64,000 bases of DNA from Nomia melanderi. Its lineage: Eukaryota; Arthropoda; Insecta; Hymenoptera; Halictidae. The position numbers and the translations under genes were made by a program. Location of the stretch: positions 2,604,001-2,668,000 of the forward strand of contig NC_135000.1 in NCBI RefSeq assembly GCF_051020985.1, written 5' to 3'. Below are positions 21,308 to 34,535 of this stretch, one piece after another. The notes beneath the pieces were generated by a model. It did no database searches. It was not told the origin of the DNA and was given only the letters and a program-made list of their open reading frames with translations. The stretch's first letter is position 1. Each line of letters starts with the position of its first letter.

Positions 21308-24300
21308 ATGATGCGCTCAAAGGCGGCTGCTGCGCTGATGCGACTCAAGGAGATTGACAGGAAGTACAACATTAAACGTAACGAAGGTACTCGGGCTCAG
21401 AGCAATGTCAGCACTGACACGTCGCTAGAAGGGACGTTGATGGACCTTCCAGTTAAGGCCAGAATGGCACCTAAAAATGTTGAAGCTCCTGATGTCGGCG
21501 ATATCGAGAATGGTCACAGGCCTAAGGTAGTTGTGAGTACAGTTATGCTAGTTACATTTCCACTCCCTATTATCAATTTACAACTATGATGAGAAAATGG
21601 TTCAGACCTTAGAACCAATGTGAGTCATCATATAACAACTTCAAATTATTTCCAACATTCCTCCGAGTAACTTCTTCAAATCCTTTCGAATCATTTCTAA
21701 TGAAACCTCTAAACTAGAAATTTCTGCAGGTTTCTCCAAAATCTACGCAACGAAAAGAGGACGAAAGCGAGTATGAAGAAGATCATCATGCTCAGATTAT
21801 TAAAATTGATATATCAAAGAAATCCCCTAGGATCACTGTCGATCATTCCTCTTCTAAAGCCAGTACAGATGTCTCAGTGAACGAAGAGATTGTCCCAATC
21901 AATTCAGAGTCTCTCAACAGACCCTTGGATCCAGTAACACCCCGAAGCACAACTAGTTCCAAGTCTAAGACCAGGGATGAAATAAGAACATTAGAATCCA
22001 TGGGCCACCAAGAAAACGTTGATGAATCCTCAGTAGTTACTAGCCTCACCAAGCCATCGGAAGCTTCTGAAATAATTTCAGAAGTGGTCAGATCGATACG
22101 AGACTCTTCCACCATCAAAAGCGAGAAGAAAGTAACCGAAAGCGCAGAAAGAGCAACAGAGGACAGTGTCAAGGAACTCGAAAATGACAACGACCAAGGT
22201 TCGATAGAGGAAGTGATCAGGATTAGCGGGGAGAGGAGCGAAGTAATATCTGAACAGTCTCAGACGCAAGAAAGAACTGGTACTGTCTCAAATACTTCTT
22301 CTAAAGAGAAGAAGCATAGAGTCGAGTACGAGAGCGACACTTTTGAGCAAGCTTCTACTTCCTCAGCATCTTCCAGTAATGTTGAGGAACGTTTGAGAGA
22401 AAATTTTGAAGAGATATCCGAAGACACCGTCAGATCTGGGGTGAAACAAATCATGATTAGGCTGCATGGTCAATCTAAGAGTAACCAGAAGAGCGAGGCT
22501 GAAGAAAGGTAGCTAAAATTGATGAAGATGCGTGGTGTCTTCTTTGACAGAGATATTAATTCGTAAATTGTTCACGTTCCAAATTGAACAAGGCATTGTT
22601 AACACCAGAACTACCGTCGTAGCAGTCAAAATGACTGGTTTCGATTTTTTTATTTAGCAATCATTGATATCTTTAGACCATTGAATATTCGAAATGATTT
22701 TGAAAATAAACAGTTTCATTTGAGTGCAATGAATGTCTGCAGAAATTGAAAATAATCTATTGTTACCATTTTTATAGGGATTAGATATTAATCATATTAA
22801 ATGCTCGGTAGTTCTAGTGTTAAATTTCGAATCTTTATAGTTACTAAAAAAAGTAGTTGGTAATTTTTACATAAACAAACTTGGTGCTAGTAAGTGACGC
22901 TTAGTATTTGAAGTATGCTAAACATCATTATTGAATTTTTTAGTCCTGTAGACGTTTCAGAGAAGGATAAAAAGATCATCGAGCTGGTCCCGCCAAAAAT
23001 AGTGAAGAGCACGAGTGAATGTGACATCGACCTCGACGAGGAGCTATCGAATTACGTGAGGACGACCGAGAACGGCGAGGAGATAGCGCCGGTGAGCCTC
23101 CTCAAGTTGTCGAAGCAAACAACACCGAGGAAGCATCCTCACAGAAACAAGAGACACCGGAAGCAGAACGAAAACACTGGCAGCACGCAGAAGAGGATGG
23201 AATCGTCCTCTGAGGTGTCTGATGATCACGAGAGATTAACGAGGCGAAAGGAAAACAGAAAGGAGGAACAAGTGACGGAGGAAAATAACACTGCTACAAT
23301 GTTAGGCTCAGATTTCAACGAAAGATATTCCTTTTGCATGCAATTGATGGTTTTATCAACAATTGTAGGAACACCGTGGATGAAGCTAAGGATGAAGCTA
23401 AGGATGAGAAGCTTTTGGAAGAGCAAAGTAGAACTGAGGATAAGGAAGCAAAGGATCAGGTTCTAGTCGAAGATCTAGGGAGCACATCCAGTGAGAAGCT
23501 TCTGAGGGAAATTCCCGAAACATCAGACGTCACCTGGACACTTAGAAGTCTAAATAGGGACGCGATAGATGCTATTGCCAGGCGACACAAGTTTCATACT
23601 AGAGAAACTAAGGACTGTAGGAAGAGTGGGACAGTTAAGATTGAGCTACCTACAGCTAGGATTGAGACGTCTGAGTTGAGCGAAGGTGGTAGCAGGATCC
23701 AGTCCTTAGACAATGTTAGTATAAACCAATTTTATTGGAAGCATTAAATAATTTTAGCATTTTAAACTAAGTTTAGAGTCTATTTACAAACGAATTATAT
23801 ATCTTACAGTTCTATAGATATTAAAAAACATTCATACTTGTGTTCGAAAAGCTTGTCTCATCTTTGAGATACGAAGGAAAATTTCAAAACAGGGAAAATT
23901 TTCAATTTTAACACATTGAATGTCGCACGATTTCACGAAGCCAAATACGTGAAATGAGAAAAGATGTAATATTGAATCAGTAAACGAAGTTCCGTTATTC
24001 TCATTGCACGGTTATCTTGTTGAATGCCACTGCGCTAGGTAATATTATTTATAATATAGAAATGTTTTCAAATAATCACCGCTTAATTGAGTGAATTATA
24101 GTGATTTGATTTGGTTTTCAACGTGTTAACTTAAACAATTTGCAATTTCGGAATTGCAGTAGTTAGATAAAATTGTATAAGTGGATTCACAGAAGTTATA
24201 TGATTATACCAGAATTAATTTTCGCATCTAATAGATTCAGTAATGACAGTCTATTAACACCTGATTGTGAGTCTATTGTCACCTGTTGCAGCTGAAGGAA

Positions 24301-26175
24301 GTTGGTCAGGATCAGAAGAGGCGAAGAAGTGTGAGAAGGTCCTCGAAATCGTCAAAAATCAAGAAATCGCTGAATCGCTCGAAAATAGAAGAGAAGCAGT
24401 CGCGGATCGACTGTAAGAACGCACGTAGACTGCGGAAGCAGGCTGTCGCCGCGCTCAGACAGCGACAGGAACGCGAGGACATCCGGAACTACTTGTTGGA
24501 ACTGGAGCATACTCGACTAGAATACGGGATTGGTGATCCAGCAACAACTTCCAAGTTGACTGACTTCAAGCCGCTTGAATTCCCAAAAATTGCAGCTTTT
24601 GTTAAAGAAGGTATGTTCCAATAAAAGAAATTTCATAAAAAAATCAAGTGGAGGTGCTAGTACCTTATAGGCACCAAGATCTAGTGCTTAGACCTGGAAC
24701 TTAATGAAATTAAGTAGAAAGTGGGTAATTTGCACTCCGAATTTCTTTTGCATTTTTCCCTCGATAACTTTGTATTATTACGATATTTTATTTAAAATGC
24801 ATTTTAAAAAATAAATTTGTAGAGAGCAGTGTAAACGATTCTTCTTACTAATAATATCGAAAATAATAAAATAATACAATCTATTTTAAAAATATCTTGA
24901 CAAAGAAGCACACCTGTGAATAAAACTGTTGTCGAGTCACGCTCGACTTAGGAGCGCAAAAGGTTAAAGCTGCTCTTTTTATTTAAAAATATTAATATCA
25001 GGATACTGAATCTAGATGAATATAGTTTCTTCTAAAAATGTATCCGTCATGTAATTAAATCTTAAGATTAAATTAAACGAGATCCTTTAGGAAACTGTTC
25101 TTGATCTGATATATATTCTGAAGTAAATATTTTCTTGTTTAAAAATTGTAACATAAGAAAAATGTGCGAAAATTAATTAAGATTTCATTGATCGTAACTT
25201 TTATATAAATGCCTCTTGCTCTGGATTACTCAAGTGTTCGAAAATATTGTGTTATTGCTGACAGTACTCGTTTTGTATATGAACAGATCCGGAAGAAACG
25301 AACTTGATGTCTAAGGACGAACTAACTCGTTTTCATGAAAGGATATCGTCGATCAGGCAGTGGCTGAAGGATCAATATATACTGTACAGAGACTACAGCA
25401 GTTTGGCGAAGACGATAAATGCGAAATATGTTCCTGCCAGTCTCGAGGATGCCAAAAGGGTGAGATATAAACACCTGTCAAAAGAAAATATAGAATTTTA
25501 TTGGTTTGTGTCACATCTACACTTGCTTCTACACTTTAGGGTTAAAGATTTCTAGCAATCTTGACTCCTGCCGGTGGCCGGGTTTGTTTAGACCCGAAGT
25601 CACCTCATTCTAGGATATTTTTTACATTTCACGAGTAAAGAATCTAATAACGTAACAATAACTACGCAAAAATAAATCAGGATAGAATTTAAAAATTCTT
25701 GATTTATTATTGGTTTAAGAATTCGATGGTTAACAATTTCTCCATAAAATTCAAATGAATTCAATTATTCAAAGTTATTTGAGAAAATGGTATATAATTT
25801 TCCTAGATGTATAGGTATAATATATTAACTGTAGTACAACGGTAGGTAAAAATTTTAAGTATAAGAATAGTTAAACTACACGTAATTATATAGCTTTACT
25901 GATCGCAGCAAAACTCGCCAACGATTTGTACGTGTGAGTTCTTATCAGCAAAATTTAGCATACAATATACCGCGAAAGGAGGTTTATCAAACAGTAGAAA
26001 GTTTAAACGAGCACTTAGCAACTCGAAGACAATGACACCGCGGATAAGGAAAGAACCGGAAGCAGGATGCCCTGTCCCAGACTGTTTTTCGTCCCTCGAA
26101 AGTTCTTAATGAGATCATTCGGTTCGGTTGCAGACTATTCGCCAGCTACAGAAAGCGACAATTAAAACCAGGTGA
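21308..26175 (+). CDS. uncharacterised charged coiled-coil protein
   Basis: Seven exons fit in phase: 21308-21532, 21730-22508, 22944-23300, 23369-23714, 24292-24610, 25287-25459 and 26134-26175 (TGA), about 746 residues. I do not recognise the family. The N-terminus (MMRSKAAAALMRLKEIDRKYN) is basic. Residues 80-560 are rich in Ser, Glu, Lys and Thr and look disordered. The last 180 residues look conserved: a basic stretch (RRRSVRRSSKSSKIKKS), a helix RRLRKQAVAALRQRQ, FKPLEFPKIAAFVKEDPEE, then SSIRQWLKDQYILYRDYSSL and a C-terminal SLEDAKRTIRQLQKAT. This composition is common in centrosomal, ciliary or microtubule-linked proteins, but that is a guess. The exon 3/4 junction uses a weak donor (GTTAGG at 23301). 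A start further upstream is possible (see the uORF). Introns carry several MITE copies. Confidence 0.7.
22599..22823. mobile_element. TTAA-flanked MITE, group A (225 bp), intronic
   Basis: Ends TTAACACCAGAACTACC and, reversed, TTAACACTAGAACTACCGAG. Inside the left end is the palindrome CAGTCAAAATGACTG. It lies in the second intron of the uncharacterised gene. Confidence 0.85.
23908..24128. mobile_element. TTAA-flanked repeat in the fourth intron of the uncharacterised gene
   Basis: TTAACACATTGAATG at the left and, reversed, TTAACACGTTGAAAAC at the right, 221 bp. The ends resemble group D but the interior differs. Confidence 0.5.
24725..24967. mobile_element. group J repeat, intronic copy
   Basis: Inverted relative to 61187-61434. 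Shared blocks include GCACTCCGAATTTCTTTTGC, TCGATAACTTTGTA-like text, AAGAATC/GATTCTTCTTA and GCGCAAAAGGTTAA at the TTAA end. Confidence 0.75.
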
Positions 26176-27590
26176 CCGGACTCGACGGCGTACCTCCTGA
26201 TGCAGAAAACTCGGCACGCGCGACGCAACTTCCCTGCGTAACAAAGTGAACGTGTCCGCAAGGTGCTGTGAACCTCTTGAATGAGATCCTGTTTGAGCGT
26301 TCGACACGCTGCTTTTTATCCTTGTATTGTAACAGTTTTGTGAATTATGAAAATTAATCTGAAAATTGTTCTGATTCCTCGGAACAATTCTTTGGAGCAT
26401 GTAGTGTCTGTATTGTCGATTAATAAAGAATGAGTGTTCCTGTAATTACAGTTGTTGCGTTTAGGTTAATTGTTATAAATTCTTTAATGTAGCAAAGAAT
26501 ATAGGTGATCCTTTTTCGTATGTAATGCATTTTAAATGAAAGGTATCTTCCTATTTAATTATTCATTATTATTAATTTTTTATGATATAGTTGTGTTATG
26601 GTAATATAATTATTAGAAGTGGTCAATAATATTCTTAATGATATTATTCCATTATAATCGAATTATTGCAAGTTAATAATGATATTGGTACTAATATAAT
26701 TAGAATAGTTATTAATTATTGGTTGTACAAAACATCACTATTGTTATAGAACACTACAGAAATTAGTTAAATTATCCTGAACACCAGACAACTTAAACTC
26801 AACGAACATTCCTTTTACTAAAACTTACAGCTCACTAGAATTTTCTGAAGAAAGAAATGTAAATCTATTTTCCATTTAATTTACCACATGCACACGTCAA
26901 CATCAAATACGTCAAATGCGTATTGTGTTTGAGCTTGCATTAGCTATTTGAATTTTTTAACACCTTGCCCTATGATTTATTTCTTACCTCTGATCGACAC
27001 AACAACTTCATCGTTAATAATGTATTAGGAAAAGAAGAAATTTTTATGTTTATTCTACGTCTACGTTTCTTACAAATATTAACAACTGATAATAGAAAAG
27101 TAATATTTCATTTATATTGAAAAAAAATAAATAACACTTATGTTTCTCAAATTCTATTGAACATTTTCATCACGAGTTCGAAACGATATTGTAGGCCAAG
27201 GGGTTAATTCATTTGCTTACCATTTTTATTGTCTACTATTTATCATCTTTTATTATTTATTTACAGTAGTGTGCACTAACAATCTCTTATAAACTTCTTA
27301 TAATCTTCTCTAAATAGTTTATATAAAATTTCTCAATGACACTCAATGCAGATATTTAAAACTCGAGTTTATCCAACAACATTCAATTTACATTTAAAAA
27401 ACATAAATAACACCTAGACTTCTCCAATCCAGCTGAAAATTTTCGTCACGAGTTCGACACGATGTTGTCGGCTAAGGGGTTAACGTCAAAGTTGAGAGCA
27501 ATTCATATTTACAGGGAATAAAACGTCTGGCAGCGGCTCAGGCGCGCGCGAATCGATATTTAATATTATCCCCGAAAAAAGGGGCAGATA
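26176..27590. other. AT-rich intergenic DNA
   Basis: Contains the 3' UTR of the preceding gene, group F repeat copies and low-complexity TTATTA-rich sequence at 26560-26760. No gene is seen. Confidence 0.5.
26957..27207. mobile_element. TTAA-flanked MITE, group F (251 bp)
   Basis: Ends TTAACACCTTGCCCTATGAT and, reversed, TTAACCCCTTGGCC. Relatives are at 30079 (inverted), 50088-50561 (with an insert) and 59208. A partial right half is at about 27400-27482. Confidence 0.8.
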
Positions 27591-27902
27591 GAGACCGGTC
27601 CCCGGAGTTGCAGCGTGTGCACGCGTGCGTGTTGCACGCGCGCACGTGCAGGAGACGCTCGAATGAGCGACGCCGATCGCCGGTGTTCTTTCATTGACGT
27701 GCCATTGCTCGCCGTGTTCCCCAGTTCCCAGCGAACCTCGGCACGCTCACGTTCGTGGAAACCGTGCTCGCGAGAACTCTCTCGACGAGCCTCGTCGCCG
27801 CCGGTTCACAGTTAACGCTCCCGAATTTCTCAGTGTCGTCGGACTGTCGTTGCGATCAAGAGTTTTAAGTGAATCCCCGTCGTTCGCGGTCGGACAACGC
27901 CG
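27530..27902 (+). promoter_or_regulatory. CpG-rich block with splice donor: possible non-coding first exon
   Basis: A sharp CpG-rich segment (alternating GTGCACGCGTGCGTG near 27614-27650) ends in CGCCG|GTAAGT at 27902/27903, a strong donor. The short frames within it do not look like a known protein. It could be the promoter and 5' UTR exon of a gene whose next exon is beyond the window. No transcript evidence is available here. Confidence 0.35.
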
Positions 27903-27964
27903 GTAAGTCTGACGAAGTGTTTGATCTTGTTTATTAGATTTGATTTTTGAAACATTGTATTTGT

Positions 27965-28250
27965 GAGTTTGATGACGTTTGGGGGGACATGGATTCGAGG
28001 GACTGATGTGGTATGGGACGATAGAATTTTTAACGATTGTTCGAGAGGATTTTGGTTTGAGTCAATAATAAATTGAAATTGGTAGGTTGTTTTAGATAGT
28101 TGAGTTTGATGGCATTGGGGGGATATGGTGTCTTGTGGGATTGAGGTAGTTTGAGGTGATAGAATTTTTAACGATTGTTGCAGAGAATTTTCTCTTCGAT
28201 TCAATAATAAATTGAACTTGATACGTTGTTTTAGATAGTTGTGAGTTCGA
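27965..28250. repeat. 138-bp tandem repeat, about two copies
   Basis: GATAGAATTTTTAACGATTG at 28020 recurs at 28158. Flanking text (GGGGGG/ATATGG, CAATAATAAATTGAA, GTTGTTTTAGATAGTT) repeats in the same order. The long minus-strand frame at 27830-28204 is a by-product of this repeat. Confidence 0.85.
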
Positions 28251-30078
28251 TGAAGTTAAATGTTTTCTTGTGGGAGTGATGTGTTATCAATTGTTGCAAT
28301 CATTGTATACTGTTGTAATACAGAATTAAACTTGTTCTTGAATGAGAAATGCAATTATTACATTCTTCTGTAGATTCATGAATTTGATAGTTAATATCCT
28401 ATTAACTTCCGAGTCAAATGTATTCTTGTCGATTTGACATTTCACAACTCGATACAATAGTTGTTCACAATTCTAACACAAAATAAAATATATTTTTAAA
28501 AGAAAACTGAAATTACAATCATCTACATATTTACAAGTTTAATATAGTTAAATATATTTTTGTGAAAACAACGTACAGTGATTAGTTGCAATATAATGGT
28601 TAACTAGTGCAATTTGAAAACTAAATTTATTAAATAAATTCAACATAACGATTAAAAAAAAGTTAAGAATTTATTAAAAATTCGTCCAAAAATAAATGAA
28701 GGTATATTAATTAGAAATGCCAATATTTTATTAGTTTCCATGTTACCTTTTCTTGTATCTTCAACAAATTATTAATCTAGATATGAATCTACAGTAACGG
28801 AACAATGACTTTTGTTTCACTTCAACGTTGTACAACTGGATAAAGCTGACACGCGAAGCTTATTTGTTTAAAAATACAATTATGTAGATGAGAAATGGTA
28901 CGTGAAATCACAGCAGATTGCACAGACATTTATCTGCGTCTCCAGGAAGAGTCATGTCTCCTATTTTATGTCGAGTCGGGTTAACTTCAAGTGGAAGTTG
29001 TACGTCAGCTCCTCGTCCAGTCGTGGAAACAAAATTATGTGAACGGTCAACCTAGTTCGACTTAACATTACTGTCAAACTAAACACTTCTTTCGTTTCGT
29101 TCCTCTTAAAATGTAGCAAAAATCATCGCATGTAGACGAACACTAAATAATTACAGGAAAATCTTTCTTTATCCTTTGTATGGACAATTGGGTACTATAA
29201 TAGTCTTTCTCAAATTTTCTTCTATTCCATATTTTCGCAAAAATTTGACGAAATCGCCCTGAATCTCCATTTTAGAAACACTTTATCACGATTTGTACTT
29301 AAAAATAAAAGCTGTTTTTATTTCGTAACTGAATTTAAGAAGTTCCTCTGCTAATAATAAATTTGTAGCAGAACAATGAATGAAATACTAATTTTAAATA
29401 ACAGTTTTCTATGAAATTAAAATATTCATAGACGCAAAAGCAATTTTCCTTAGCTGAAGAAATACTTACGACTTGTATTCGTCAGCTTTAAGTAAAAATA
29501 TTTATTAGGAGTCTCAAAACAACATTCTAAAGCAAGAGGCTAATATTAACAATAAAATCTGAACTTTATGAAAATTACAATATGATAATTAATATTCATA
29601 GACGGCTGGACAATGTTCGAACAATAGTTAATTGTCCACCGGGTGTCGATACTCGAATAGATGACATCAGCGAGCCGGATCAGCCGGTTTGCGATCCTTC
29701 AGCGATTAAATATACATGCACCTCGTTACACCTGGAACGCAGAGCCGCATATACTGTGTCAAGGTTCATTGGATCAATTGAAATTGTGCAATCTTAGATC
29801 CGACGCGTCTATCTGCCGGATTAATGAATAATTATCAAAGCTGAAATTAAAGACCCTCTGCATCTTTGAGATAATTGCATCTAAATACTTCCTATGGATT
29901 ATTTGATAATTATTGATTGTGTCATAATGAATGATTAATTATTGGAAATTGTGTCACTCAATTTGAATACTATATTATATTAATATTTTCAATCAAGATA
30001 ATTATGTAATAGAAATTACTAATAAGTAATAATAATAATCATAATGATAATAATAATAATTGTATTTTAATTATTGGC

Positions 30079-30285
30079 ATACAATATCGTTTCGAACTCG
30101 TGACGAAAATTTTCAACAGAATTTGAGAAACCTAAGTATTATTTATTTGCTTTAAATATAAATGAAATATTACTTTTCCATTATTGATCGTTAATATTTG
30201 TAATAAATGTAGACATAGAATAAACGTCAAAATTTATTTTTTTTGATCATGGCTAAGAAATAAATCATAGGGCAAAGGGTAAAGT
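30079..30285. mobile_element. group F repeat, inverted copy
   Basis: Reverse complement of parts of 26957-27207: AATATCGTTTCGAACTCGTG at the left and AAATCATAGGGCAAAGGG at the right. The TTAA ends are decayed. Confidence 0.75.
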
Positions 30286-31899
30286 AAAGTTGATTACCAG
30301 TATTATGTGCACATATTAAAAAAAACGGAATAGTAAAGTTGAAGGTGGTCAAATATTTATGGACGGCAGTGCATGGCAATTCATCAAAGGGGAAGGACCG
30401 CGTATTATATTTTTCAGATAAGAGTGTAACCGTATACCGCAGTTCAAAGCGAACTGACCGTGCTAATTAAAGGATCGTGTGTCGGGCTGTGAACGATGAA
30501 AATGAGAGTAGGCAATTCGATATCCAAACGCTCGCTAATCTCTGCCAAACAAATATCTACCTGGGAACGGAAACTGAACAGCCAGTAAATAAGTCACTGC
30601 ACTTTTATGGCTTTTGTTTCATTCATGAGCTAATGAATGACCGAAGTGTTTGAACTTTAAATGAATTACGGTCGGTCCACAGTCATTTGTAATTCATTTC
30701 CCGATGGAAATGCAATGGAACGCTTCAAGATTTTATTCTAAAGATATTTAAAGGGAAATTAAAGGATTAAATGAATTACGAAGTAGTTACTGTAAAAGGA
30801 GTTCAAGTGGAGTTTTATGGGATTATCATTTATTATCAATTTGGAAATAAATTTCACATGAAACATTAATATTTCAGTATCGAACAGTAAATTTCTTTTG
30901 TTTTTCCCTTCGTCGATTTTTTCTTCCTCACTTCTCTCTCTTCCAATTTTTCAAATAAATTCTTAATTATTCCTAATATATAATCTCTATTGTTTCTTAT
31001 TCATTTTATATGCAGAACATCCAAATTCATGTTTACCTACTTTGCACAACGAGTTAAAATTCAAAATAATTCTCTAAATGTGCTTTGTCTTGTGCAATGA
31101 CTGGTAAAAATAATAATAATAATCATGAAGTATGGAAAAATTATTCACTTCCTGTCCAGTTAAATTCTCCACAGAAAATTTGTACAATAAAAGAAAATTA
31201 AACAGTTAGGGTTCAACCTTGGAGGATATATTTACGAAAATTAAAAATTCACCGGTGACCTTGAAATCACTTGGCCCCAAGTATCCACGAAACGGTGTCT
31301 AACAGAAAGGATTCTCACGAATTTCTCTCGTCGATCGTTTCCATTCGAACGGAGGAAAAAAGAGCGCGAGAGTGGCGGTCTCCTTAGAAATTCGAACGGC
31401 GAAAGTAATCGAGAACACTCGCGAGAAAGACCTTATCCTTGGGAGGGAATCGAGACTCGGACGCAGATGACGACGACGTTGATTCGTCAGACCGAGGTCG
31501 CCGCGAAAGAAACACTATCCACCTCGGGGATTTCTGCAGCGATCAGTCTCGAATAGAATATTATTTCAAGTGGCAAATTATAGAAAATAAATCATAGAAA
31601 ATTCAATCACGAACTGTGTATAAACAAGTTGCCCCTGTTCCTTTCTTCAATTGACTTTCATCAGCAAGAAATGCATTACGTGTAGTATGGTTCATAGTTC
31701 AGCTGGAAAATTGGACTGATCCAGAGATAGGAGAATCGAGGCTTTTAATAAAAATTTTGTATCTTTTTTAAAATAAGAAGATGGATTTCTAAAAGTAAAG
31801 AAAAGAAAATTAAATGGGGGTAATGGTATTATAGAAATAAATATTTCATTAGGTCAAAAGAAACAGAAAATTACTATATTTCTTTCTATAGCTCAAGTG

Positions 31900-32460
31900 G
31901 TTAAATTAATAATTTTTATGGTAAAATAAAATATCTCTGGATACAGTTTATTAAATAATCATCCAGTGATATTACTTAAATAAAATATAAATAAGCTACG
32001 AAAATTCTTCTCTTTATCATTATTTAATATATTTAGTTCTTTATATTTGATTTTATTATTTTGTCTTAAAGGAATTGTAAATGTTATAGTTATTTTTATA
32101 TCTCACAATTTCTAATGATAATTTTAATTTGGTAATCTCACTATATTATTCTATTTTATTTTTGACTTTGAGTTTAGCTTCGAAATCTTTTTATTCTATT
32201 TACAAATTTTTTCTGTCTTACTGTTGCTAATTTATTTATCCCTGTATTATCTAAGGATTCTCTGTCATAATATGTCTAGATATTTTTAACTTATTACTTT
32301 TCAGTTAAACAATTATTACCTACAATTAATGATTGCAAAATATCTTTCAACTGTTTTTTACGTTCGAAATCTTTTTACTCTACTTATAATTATTTTCTAT
32401 GCCTTACTATGCCTAATTTATTTATCTCTGTACTATCTAGTGATTATATGGGATTAAGAC
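31900..32460. repeat. group K dispersed repeat with internal partial duplication
   Basis: CGAAATCTTTTTATTCTATT at about 32180 and CGAAATCTTTTTACTCTACT at about 32360 head two similar segments of about 180 bp. The whole block matches, inverted, 45950-46250. Confidence 0.75.
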
Positions 32461-32463
32461 GTT

Positions 32464-32693
32464 AAGCGCCATATCAGTCACTGATGACCGATGCTTCTGA
32501 ATTACTCGAAAACAATCGTAATATGCAAGATAACCGATGTCCAATGAAAATGTTTAATAACGTAACTAAGCTGATAATAATGTAATGCAAGGACTGTAAT
32601 GCCAAATAATTAATAATTACTCCTGTTTTTCTTTGCTCGAAAAAAATAACTCTACAGAAAAACTTTCAACACTTTCGTGGTGCTTAACGTGTT
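32464..32693. mobile_element. TTAA-ended repeat, group H
   Basis: Left GTTAAGCGCCATATCAG and right (reversed) GTTAAGCACCACGAAAG give an inverted pair, with palindromic ATCAGTCACTGAT inside the left end. Single copy in this window. Confidence 0.5.
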
Positions 32694-33090
32694 AATATAT
32701 ATAGGAATGTTCAAATAAATAATTACCATCAAAAAATCTAAAATTAAAATATCATAGAATTTTTCATCGAATTTCATTCATAATATCATATTTTCTATTG
32801 TCGACCCTAATCGCTCTTCTGACGATGTCGCCCGTGAGAAACGAAACAATATCGCTACGGGACCCACATATGTGTAGGGGACCGAGGGACGTAGCCCTAA
32901 CGACGCGGCCCAGATAAAGCGAGAAACTTCCTCGTTCATCGAGGAATCCACGACGCCGGTAATTAATAAAGGGAATGAGAGATTGTGGGATGCCAGAACC
33001 GCGGCTAATCCCTGCGGTTTTCAGATTAATGAGACTTGGTCTATGACTCTTTGTTTCACTTCCATGATGATGGTAGCCAGGTTACTGAGG

Positions 33091-33445
33091 TTCTGCTCGG
33101 CTTAGGGGACGTTGAACCTGAAAGTGTTAAGAAGAATATTAGAACATTTGAGAAGATTGGAAATTATTGTTATTAATACTAGAACTACCAAATAAGTCAA
33201 CAGAGGTTATTCATGATTTATTATTTGGCAATTATTGGAAAGATAGAGGCTGTTTTGTTTGGAAATTACTAAATTAGTAAAGTAATAAATAAATTATTAA
33301 ATTAATAAAGAAATTACTAATATTCTGTTGGGCTTAAGGGATGTTGAACCTGAAAGTGTTAAGAAGAATATTAGAACATTTGAGAAGATTGGAAATTATT
33401 GTTATTAATACTAGAACTACCAAATAAGTCAACAGAGGTTATTTT
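33091..33445. repeat. 232-bp direct duplication
   Basis: About 100 identical bases starting GTTGAACCTGAAAGTGTTAA at 33111 and 33343. The duplicated block includes the left end (TACTAGAACTACC) of the group A element that follows. Confidence 0.95.
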
Positions 33446-33699
33446 AAAACTTTATAATTGTTGAGAAGATACAGGAACTCTTCCTTCGAAATTTTCTTTA
33501 CTAATTTTCTATTGAGGTCAATCATTTTCTAAATAAATTACTAAATTAATAATATAATTCCAAATTGGAATAGTAAATATTAAATGACAATAGCAATCAC
33601 TAAATTACTACCTCGATTTTATAATATACAAACTGAGACATAACAACCACAAGACGATAAAGCAAAGTCTATTAAATTTCTCTGTAGTTCTAGTGTTAA
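33405..33699. mobile_element. group A MITE with duplicated left end
   Basis: TTAATACTAGAACTACC at the left (also at 33173 in the duplicate) and, reversed, TTAACACTAGAACTACAGAG at the right. Confidence 0.75.
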
Positions 33700-34214
33700 T
33701 ATATAAAACAATAAAAAAAAAGGACTACTAAAATAAGTATCTATCGTTAAAACTAAATATCTATCTTGTTTCGAAACAATATGGTAGAAGTTTAAATTAA
33801 TTCTAGAGAAGTCACTTTCACTTCTCAACCAAGAACAAATAAATTGTTTCTGCAATCCTGAAGAGTGACACATATTTATTGTCATCGTTGAATCTTCATG
33901 ATACTTTGTGTAAAGAGTCCGATACACAGATGGTACCCCGTTCTCTTGTCACCGAGATCAACCGAGCGTGAACTCTGACCTGGAAGAGCATGCACACTGT
34001 GTCGATTTCAAGCCGGCCCATTGTTACCGGCTAATTTACCTCAGGGAAGTCTGAAATCGAGAGATCGTTCGACTCTTGCGAATCTGTACTCATTATTCTT
34101 ACACCTGGTTGGCCTAGATATCCATTTCCCAGCGCCATTTTGTCCCTAGATGATTGAAAAGCTGTCAAATGGAATTCCTTGCGAAATACAGTTGAATTCT
34201 TAGTTGTCCACATC

Positions 34215-34535
34215 GATTGGTAGTTATTTCACATCATATTAGTATTTCATTATCAAGTAATTGAGTAATTCTAATATTGACTATATCGTTGTTAGAAATA
34301 TTCATAACGAGTACCAAACATCAGAAGATTTATTATTTATTTTATAAATCGATGACATTTTTGTCTTGTTTAATATTAGCTTTTTGTCTGTCTGAATTTG
34401 TTAGTATGAAATTTATTTGTTTCAAAATATTTATTTCTCTTGATATAAGTTATTAAATAATCTGGATGATTAAACTGGATGTTAAACTGGACGACTATGT
34501 AGTTATAACAATTAAATAAAGTTTATTTAAGAAAA
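34215..34535. repeat. group K dispersed repeat, other half
   Basis: Matches 46285-46510 in inverted orientation: TTTATAAATCGATGACATTT, TTTGTCTTGTTTAATATTAG, TTGTTTCAAAATATTTATTT. Together with 31900-32460 it covers the longer unit seen at 45950-46510. Confidence 0.75.

Larger units (their letters stand above)
27903..31860. other. non-coding stretch (possible long intron), part 1
   Basis: AT-rich DNA with the 138-bp repeat, a group F copy and GC-richer islands at about 29630-29800 and 31270-31560. No exon is supported. Confidence 0.45.
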
